30,142 nt of DNA, taken from contig JBNGIQ010003920.1 of NCBI GenBank assembly GCA_049999765.1, positions 1 to 30,142 of the forward strand. The letters are read 5' to 3'. Position numbers and translations under genes: made by a program. The notes beneath the pieces were generated by a model. That model made no database searches, had not been told where the DNA came from, and saw only the letters and a list, made by a program, of their open reading frames with translations. Source of the stretch: Phaeoceros laevis. Lineage: Eukaryota > Anthocerotophyta > Anthocerotopsida > Notothyladales. Shown piece by piece: positions 23,201 through 30,142 of this stretch. Positions within the stretch are counted from its first letter, which is position 1, and each line of letters begins with the position of its first letter.

Positions 23201-24808
23201 CCCAGAGATGCATCAATTCGCCCTGCACTCAACGCATTTGCATTTCCTAGAAGATCAACGCCACCCTCTTTCTTGGCAACTAGTGCTTCAATAGCTAGAG
23301 CCCGTGCTTTCCAGGCCTCAGCATAGGATTCGGCTGCCCTCAAGGATTTCTCAACAGCTTCACACCGCCTTAGAAAAGATTGCTCCTGCACTTTCTCAGC
23401 CTTCCTGGCGACAAGAACAGCAGTTTTAAGGGCTTCAATTTCCCCTTGAAAAACTAATCTTGTTGCCTGTTCTCTTTCTGCATTTGCTGCTTTGAGACCA
23501 TCCAGGGCACGGATTGTGCTTTCCTCTCTTTCCAACGCAGCTCTCTCTGCAACCGCTTTCAGTTGCTGCAAAGCTGCCTCAGCTGCAGATAGTCTGGTCT
23601 CTGCAGACAGTGCTCGTGCTAAAACTGCTTCTAATTCAGCACGTAAGCGTTCTGCTTCACCTTCTTTGGCTTTCAAGTTCAACTCCAAGACAACATTAGC
23701 CTCTCGTAGTGATGCAATGGTTCCTTCAGAAGTCGCCAAGTTATCCAGCACGAATAGTCGTTGCAGTAATGCTGCCTCTGCTCTCTCGGCATTCTGCTTC
23801 GCCTTTTCACTCGCTTCTATAGCTTCCTGGATGACCGACTTTGCTTCAGCAAGAACCGACGACGCTGCTTCCTCTGCTGCTCTCCTAATCTTTTCCTCTA
23901 TCTGGAATGATGCATCCGCAGCCAAGGTCTCTGCAGCTGCCAGTTTCATCCTCGCATCCTCAGCTGACTGAAAGGTAGCTTCATAAACAGATTGTTCTGC
24001 AATCCTCTCGACCTTGAGTGCCAGGTCAATAGCTTCACGTTTGGTAGACTTCAACTCGGCTGCCAAGGTTGACTTCTCCTCCACCGCTGCTTGAAGCTCC
24101 GTTTGGAATGCCAGCTTTGCAACTTCAACCTCAGCAAAGGCTTTCTCAGTGTTCTCAATCATCGTAGCACTGTACTGTCGTGCTTTGTTCTCTGCTGCTG
24201 CCAGGGCCTCCAAGGTTTCGGCCTGAGCTTTCTCCAGCACATTTGCTTTCTGTTCTGCAGCTGAGATAGCGGCTTTAAGAATTTCGATGTCTTCTGCACT
24301 CGGATAGCCTCCGTCGAGTGCAGAGGAACCATCCTGTTCAGGCAACCACGTCTTTTGGGAAGTGTTTGCTGTCCCTCCCTGTCCAATGAAGGTTGTCAGC
24401 TGGTTCATGAACAGTCCGCAGAAGAAATACAGATTGATTCAGTGGGCCCGCAGAGAGCTTACCTCGTTTGCAGAGACAATCACATTTGATCTGTTTTTCA
24501 AACGAACAGTCCTCGGCCTCGGATGTGAACACCTGCAACGGACGGGCGGAAACAGGATAAGAAACGAGAAAGAGTAATACTGCAGGATGGCAGCACATTG
24601 TCACAACGACTGTCAGGGCTCACCCGTCCAAGGACAGCGGGTTTGATGACCGTGCTGATAAACCAGCAGGCTGCGCTACTGAATTCCGAACGAGACACCC
24701 AGGCCTTACAGGAGTCAGCTCAACGAGAGTGACCGGATGCGCTCTGGTCTGTACTGTGGCAAGTTGACAGAGCACATCAGGTATCCGTGTCGGATGCCTC
24801 ACAGCCAT
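20258..24808 (-). CDS. Plastid-targeted coiled-coil/alpha-amylase (GH13) fusion, 14 exons, about 998 aa
   Basis: Exons (minus): 24808-24624, 24532-24463, 24378-22848, 22729-22698, 22523-22391, 22308-22211, 22024-21980, 21890-21785, 21695-21569, 21446-21331, 21229-21153, 20916-20782, 20678-20610, 20530-20258. Phases all agree (2997 nt). Residues 1-85 look like a plastid transit peptide: Arg/Ser/Thr-rich, ending [15 protein letters not shown]. Residues about 100-480 are Ala/Glu-rich coiled coil; a conserved-looking linker ([20 protein letters not shown]) and a second short Lys/Glu helix follow. GH13 runs from about 600 to the end: FQGFNWESW, region I DVVLNHR, region [11 protein letters not shown] (nucleophile D773), region III GEYWDS (acid/base E798), region [10 protein letters not shown] (D880). 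It should therefore cut alpha-1,4 glucan; action on plastid starch is inferred. Arabidopsis AMY3 has tandem CBM45 domains in place of the coil. Exon 3 could start at 24399 instead, adding seven residues. Confidence 0.92.
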
Positions 24809-26256
24809 GACCTGGTAGATTGCAGATAGGAAGAGAACTCAGCGTCCTGTCTAAAGTTGCGGGTCCGCCAAACGCGCTAAAGCCTCACGGAGCTTGCGCA
24901 ATCCACAGCAAATTAGCTGGCCCACTTGCAAGTTCGTTAGTGCAAAATCTATCAGAGCCTATCTCTTCCAGCCCTGGGAAACAAAGTTGCAGACAGTCAT
25001 CCCAACGGTATCCATGAACCGAAATTCCACAGCAATCCGGGTCCTGCAAGCCACTTCAATTCTGTGTGCAAGAGCGGCAAATTCTTCACGGGGTTAGGAG
25101 AGACAAGCCGCAGGCAGGCAACTAAGAACTCTCGTGCTGACGCACAACATTATCAGATGCCGCTCTGAGCAGAATAGACGATAAAGAGTGCTATTCGGAG
25201 TTCAAATTCGGGAGATGATTCCGACCCGGGCACCACCATTAGCAGCTAGAAATACCGTCCCCTCACCTTCTTAGCATCAGCCAGCTCGACAGGAGCAGGA
25301 ATGCGAGCCTTACCATGGCAGCGGGAGTTCTCCGGTCAGATGCTGCTGAAGTCACTCTAAAAATGCGCAGCTCGGCGAAGGCACCACAGCTTCGGTCCCT
25401 GCTCACTCGTCGCACGGCCCATGCTACCTTGAGCCTGGAAAGAGAATGGACTGAGTGCGTCTCACATTGGACAATCTGACCAGACCTCGCGTGGTGGAAA
25501 CCAGCAATGGATTCGCCAACGACAAATGCTAGCAGACGAGAAATCAATCGATCCGTTCGCACCTCGACTGCCTGTCCTGCCCTCCGAGGTAGCTGCCGAA
25601 TGTCGAGGACGGCTGCGGAGTCGTTGAAGCAAAAGAGCACCTGCTACATTCTACAGACGAGAGCTTTGTGAACGAGAAAGATGGTGGATGGTTAATCGGC
25701 AGCTAGTTTTCACCTCCTCTGGCTTGGCATTGCGTTATCCTTCCACGGCGAAAGATAAGATGGAATCGGTTGGGCTCGGGGGCTGAATGTAAAAAGTTAA
25801 AAACCAGGAGTATCTACAAAATTCTTGAGCTGGGGCCCATGTAGGCTTCAGTTCTGCTCCAATGCTGTCAACTGGTGAAAATATCTTTCGAGTTGAAGTC
25901 AGACATGCTAAATGGCGTCTTCGGCCTGCGACGGCCCAGATTTAGGACCCCCACTGTCCCCCAGTCTGGCGTTGTGGCGGTGCCCTAATGGCTGCAGCGT
26001 TTTGTCAAATTGCAAAGCTTACAGTCCTGACTAGAGGACTAGACTACTACGAGCAATCATAATCACATAATAAGTCTAAATAAGACTACCGGTAGCCTAG
26101 TGGGTTTGTCGTGGGTTTGTCTTAGTTTGGGTGTGAGGGTTTTCCGTAACGAAGGCAGCACTGAAATTTTCCCGCCCTCCCGCTCAGCGTCCCGCCAACT
26201 GTCGCGAGCCGAGATCTTGTGGAAACTGCGCTGAAAGAAGCGACCCCAGTTGTCCG
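24809..26256. promoter_or_regulatory. Divergent promoter interval between the amylase and POLA2-like genes
   Basis: Both genes read outward from this 1.45 kb, so it must carry both promoters and leaders. No TATA box is obvious on either side. A minus-strand frame at 25263-25640 (125 codons, Arg-rich) is unrecognised and may be amylase leader. No exon resembling the missing POLA2 N-terminal domain was found. The POLA2 side carries an E2F-type site, listed separately. Confidence 0.55.
26168..26175 (+). promoter_or_regulatory. E2F-type site upstream of the POLA2-like gene
   Basis: TTTCCCGC is a perfect match to the core E2F/DP consensus TTTSSCGC and lies 82 bases before the start codon. Further CCCGC-type strings follow at about 26177-26195. 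In plants and animals, replication genes, including polymerase alpha subunits, are commonly driven at G1/S by E2F. Binding here is inferred from motif and position. Confidence 0.6.
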
Positions 26257-29213
26257 ATGGAGGTCGATGGGAGCAATGCCCCTACCACTCCTTCCCTGGC
26301 GGTCAAATCATCTCGTGATGATAGGCGAACTGGCAAGTCCAGTTACAGTCCGATTTCCCCGTTTTGCAGCCGAGGCGCCAAATTCGTGGTTCAGTCGTCT
26401 TTCAATGGGCAGCTGGTGTATTCTGCTCCGGAAAACCCTACAGCCCTACCCGATACGGGGCTGTTGAAGAGGCTGCCACAAGTTGAGAGATGTGACATCG
26501 AGGTGTTAAGCTCGGGACCAGAGCCCGGTAGCCGCTACATGGTGGACCGGACTGAGAGCAGGGTACCGATCCACTCTGGCATTTGTGAATTTGTCGTTGT
26601 ACAGCGGGTTTTGCGTTGGTGTTGCTTAGGCAGGCTGACTTGCGCGCTTTGTTCAGTGGAATGAACTGGAACGCAGAATCCGGAATTTCGGCAGGCAGGT
26701 AGCTGAGAGGCAAAATATTCACGCCTCACACCATGCTGCAGTGGCTTCGCAGGTACCTTTTTGACCGTGGTTCTCTAACATGGTGGTCCAGGGGCCGCTG
26801 TCAATAAATGCCCGTTTTGATCCAAACTGCAGGACCCCGTCTGCGTTGTGGGGAGAGTGTGCTGTGATGGCGAGGGCTCTCTAAATGAGAATTCTCTCAT
26901 GCTTGAGGGCAGGTGAGGATTCTGAACCTGTCTGCCAGGGACTTCACTTGTCAGCTTCAAACTCATTCTCTCGGAAATCCCTGGAGGGCCCATAAAAGAA
27001 AACAAGTTGTCTTCCTTGAGGCCCTCATTTGCTAAGTGAAAGAGTCTTTCAAAGCGGTGGTGATTTTCTTATTCTTAAGTTCTGCCCTTCTGCATCTCAG
27101 CGCTGAGTTGTCAGGAGGCCACAGGGTGCGCCTTGATGTCCGCAACATCTCAAAGTTTTCATTGTTTCCCGGCCAGGTTGGTGCATTCTTTGACAATGTG
27201 CATTTGCAGATGCAGAGTGATTAGCTTATGTTGAAGCCTGAATTTCAGGTGATTGTTGTGGAAGGCCAAAATCCCAGTGGGCACTGCATAGTGGCTTCTC
27301 GCATTCATGGTGCCATACCCATGTCAAGTTCGGGACCTACTGAGGATGATGGCCCTGCAGCCAAACGCCAACAAACAACTGCAATGTTGAAGCAACCTCC
27401 GTTGCTGAGGAGCCCAAGTGCACTGTCAATTGTCAGTATACGTCACACGAGTGTCTCTTTTTAATTTGCCTCTGTATGCTGCAGTCCTTTTGATATATGA
27501 TTGTTCAAGGTGGCTGCCGCTGGTCCTTTCACCACTGTTGACAACCTTGCATTCGAACCCCTAGTGGAGCTTCTGAACTACGCACGCAAGAAGCGTCCTA
27601 ACCTCTTACTTCTGGTTGGTACTCTCTGTATTGTGGGTTATCTGTGTACCTTTTGGTTCTCAAAGTGGCCCTTGATGGGACTCTCTGGATAGTGCCTAAT
27701 AAGGCATTGGTTTCGTTTGGGTAGATGGGTCCATTTGTAGATTCAGATCATCCACAGATAAAGAGTGGTTTGGTGGACAAACTGTTCAGGCATATTTTTG
27801 AAGAGGAGGTGCGATCTCGGGTCAGCATCAAACTTCTCTTCTGAATTCTGGTTGCTGCAACCTTCCCATGAGGAAACACCGTTCTGCTGCAGCCCTTGCC
27901 TGATAAGGACATGATGTCAGATGGCAGATAGAGAGTTACTGTGAGGATGTTGGAGCTGGAGCAAGGGTCGCCTTAGTGCCTTCGTCTCGGGATTCACATC
28001 ACCCTTCTGTGTTCCCACAGGTGACTGATTGCTACATGACTCAGTTTTGTTTTCTGTTATGTGTGGGACAAAAATTGAGGCCAAAGAAGCTATGTGCAAG
28101 CGATTGTAAGGGGCTGCTGGGAATGGGAAGTGTTACCCTTCACTTGTGCATGAACTGAACTGTTAACTGCTGTAGACACCATTTGATACGACCGACTTTC
28201 AAGATCCAGAAAACCAGGTATTTTAACTTGCTGTCCTTTTGAGCAATGATGCTTCAGTCGCTTCCGCTTGAGGGCACGAAATGTGATCGTGGTATGTTAT
28301 TTTTTAAGTCGGTGTGCTGGTTTGATCGGATGTGCAGATTCTTCCGTTTACCAACCCAGTCATTTTTCGATGCAATGAGGTAAGAGTTCTTCATCGGTTT
28401 GTTGCAATTTCCATAATTGTGCACGTCTACGAGGCTTGCACGCTTGCACCTGAACCTGTGTTAATACAGGTGACCATCGGGTGCTCTACAGTAGATATTC
28501 TCCGCCATCTTAGTAGTGAAGAAATTTCCCGAGTCCCTGCCGGTACAACCACTGACCGGATGACCAGGCTAAGTTGTCATATTATTGGACAGCGCAGGTA
28601 AACCTCCAGTTCGCTTGCTGCTCTTAAACTTTCAAGATTGAGACCAGACTCGGTGTGCCTCCACTGCTTCTTCTGCAGTTGTTACCTTTAAAATGTTAAC
28701 AATTTGCAGATAAAACCTCTAGTTTTTTTCTCTTTCAGCCGTTAGTTGCTGCAACTCATGAAATGGTTCCAGGGATGATACTGACGAGCCCCTTGTGCAG
28801 TTTCTATCCACTTTTTCCTCCAGCATGTGGCACGCCGCTGGACCTCTCTCTTGCCCCTAGTTCGTTGCATCTTCCATGTGACCTGGACATGCTGTTGTTA
28901 CCGTCAGACCTCAATCCCTTTGTGAAGGTACGGTTAAAACTCGGTGCTGAGTCGACTCCAAGAACATGAGCACCACGTCCTGATGATTGATTTGTATGTG
29001 AAGGGCTTAAGTCCGCCGATACCAGGGCAAGGTACCGGTGATGACATATCGGGGGCGACAACCGGACCAACGTGCTTGAGCGTAAATCCTGGCCGGCTTG
29101 CAAAGGGCATCAATGGCGGTAGTTTTGCTGAAATATTGATACTTCCGGCTGCAAAGCCCCACGATGTTGTAGCAATTCCAGGAAGGACCAGGGTGGCAAT
29201 TGTGAAAATCTAG
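26257..29213 (+). CDS. POLA2: DNA polymerase alpha subunit B (POLA2-like), 13 exons, 527 aa
   Basis: Exons: 26257-26562, 26657-26752, 26833-26912, 27101-27176, 27249-27431, 27510-27614, 27725-27820, 27928-28020, 28176-28217, 28338-28379, 28470-28597, 28801-28927, 29004-29213. Phases agree throughout (1584 nt). The product is the non-catalytic B subunit of the polymerase alpha-primase complex, which tethers primase to the catalytic subunit when nuclear primers are made. Recognisable segments in order: KFVVQ, PEPGSRYMVDR, the OB-fold part with FSLFPGQ and VEGQNPSGHCIVAS, then the inactive phosphoesterase domain with AAAGPFTT, MGPFVDSDHP, VALVPSSRDSHHPSVFPQ, GCSTVDILRHLSSEE, LLLPSDLNPFVK and finally VNPGRLAKG and GGSFAEI. 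Animal and Arabidopsis forms have about 80 more N-terminal residues forming a helical domain; it is absent here. The ATG has C at -3, and the in-frame region upstream has no other ATG before a stop at 26134. The start of exon 13 is the least certain junction. Confidence 0.92.
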
Positions 29214-30142
29214 CCCAAGGTCGGGAATTTGCATAGTTGGGCACACGGGTCTTTAGGTTCCTTGGGTTAGGAAATGAGGATATGATACAGACTTGGGTCC
29301 AAGTTGAGCGCGTACAAACTGAGCTGCCCCCGCACCCGGCAGAAGGCCATCTCCCCGATCCACTTGGAATGCTGCCAGGGATCCCCCTTGGCCCTGTTCC
29401 ACCTGGTCAAAGCCGTGTCGTAGTGCCCCCGCAGAGTGGAGCACACCTCCTCACGACCTTCCAATTCTCCTCCTCCGGATCCTCCCAGTGGCCACTCCTG
29501 CGCTGCTTTCCCGAACAATCCGAACATTCCAGTTTCCACCTATCCCAATCCCCAAAGTGCCTTGTTCTCTGCCGAAACACCAATCATTCTAGACGAGCTT
29601 CACCTTCTAGAGTTGCTGCCTATATAATTTTGTAAAAACTTCAATTTGTTCCAAGATATCTTTGTAGTTAAAACATAATATCAAGAACAAAGACAAACAC
29701 ATACATAATGCATATCACATGAAATTTAAGTAACAAGCATCTCTCATCTTGAGCTTTTACATGTCATAATTCCTTGAGTGGATCCTCATATAAACTATAA
29801 ACAATCCGTCGACCACTTCAAATAACATGCTACTCACACATGGTATTGGAACAATTGAAAATTGGCATTTGAATTGCACATTGCATAGTGCTTTGAAATG
29901 ATGCAAATTTCCCCAACAAGAGTTGCTAATACTATTCTTTTACTATCTTTTTGAATCAATAATCTCTTCCTTAATGTCAACACGCTCTAATAGGTCTCAT
30001 ACAAACAATTAGGCAAAACTTACAACTAGTCGTGGTACTATACAATGCAAATGAGGACAACAGTGACAACGTCCAACAGCTGATCTTCGCTACCTAGAAC
30101 TAGAACTGTTCGCCACGTCCAAGAGTAGTACCTCTACTTGTG
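29214..30142. other. POLA2 3' UTR, then unassigned sequence
   Basis: The first part should hold the POLA2-like 3' UTR. About 29290-29520 is GC-richer than its surroundings and has overlapping frames on both strands: 132 codons (+, 29237-29635) and 90 codons (-, 29267-29539). The minus frame includes HYDTALTRWNRAKGDPWQHS, which looks protein-like, but I cannot place the family. From about 29630 to the end the sequence is AT-rich with no gene, RNA or repeat recognised. Confidence 0.4.

Noticed and set aside
23492-23971. 159-codon Ser/Ala-rich plus-strand frame
   Set aside because: It is the mirror of the Ala/Glu coiled-coil exon of the amylase gene; such repeats leave the complement open.
25263-25640. 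125-codon Arg-rich minus-strand frame
   Set aside because: It lies in the amylase leader region, resembles no family, and no junction links it in frame to the transit-peptide exon.
28928-28969. POLA2-like protein ending at the TGA after 28927
   Set aside because: A donor (AAG/GTACGG) lies there, and the next exon encodes the conserved VNPGRLAKG block that the family requires.

Overview
The window is nuclear DNA of a green plant. It holds four protein genes broken by short GT-AG introns (about 70-260 bp), one Pol III tRNA gene, and about 6.5 kb of gene-poor, repeat-bearing DNA. All four protein families are plant-type or pan-eukaryotic: a MOS1/PRRC2 protein, a BAH-PHD histone reader of the EBS/SHL type, a plastid-type alpha-amylase and DNA polymerase alpha subunit B. 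Small introns and modest spacing fit a compact streptophyte genome, perhaps a bryophyte or lycophyte. The sequence does not settle the species. The exon models were built by hand from splice motifs, matching intron phases and family resemblance, and all four read through without a frame break.

Layout. 1-1414: no recognised gene. 1415-1488 (+): tRNA-Thr(AGT). 2015-10642 (-): a MOS1/PRRC2-like gene of 7 exons and about 2590 aa, with a 5.3 kb first exon. About 11.3-17.6 kb: intergenic DNA with minisatellites, diverged duplications and a 450-bp inverted-repeat transposon (MITE). 17960-19176 (+): an EBS/SHL-like gene of 5 exons and 211 aa. 20258-24808 (-): a plastid-targeted alpha-amylase of 14 exons and about 998 aa, fused to a long coiled coil. 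26257-29213 (+): a POLA2-like gene of 13 exons and 527 aa that lacks the usual N-terminal domain and has an E2F-type site just upstream. 29214-30142: no confident gene.

The genes are not an operon and do not share one pathway. They cover translation or immune-gene regulation, chromatin reading, starch breakdown and replication priming. The amylase and POLA2 genes diverge from a shared 1.45 kb interval, and the EBS/SHL and amylase genes converge tail to tail. The most unusual item is the amylase: a complete GH13 catalytic domain behind a plastid transit peptide and about 500 residues of mostly Ala/Glu-rich coiled coil, in the place where the textbook plastid enzyme AMY3 carries starch-binding domains.
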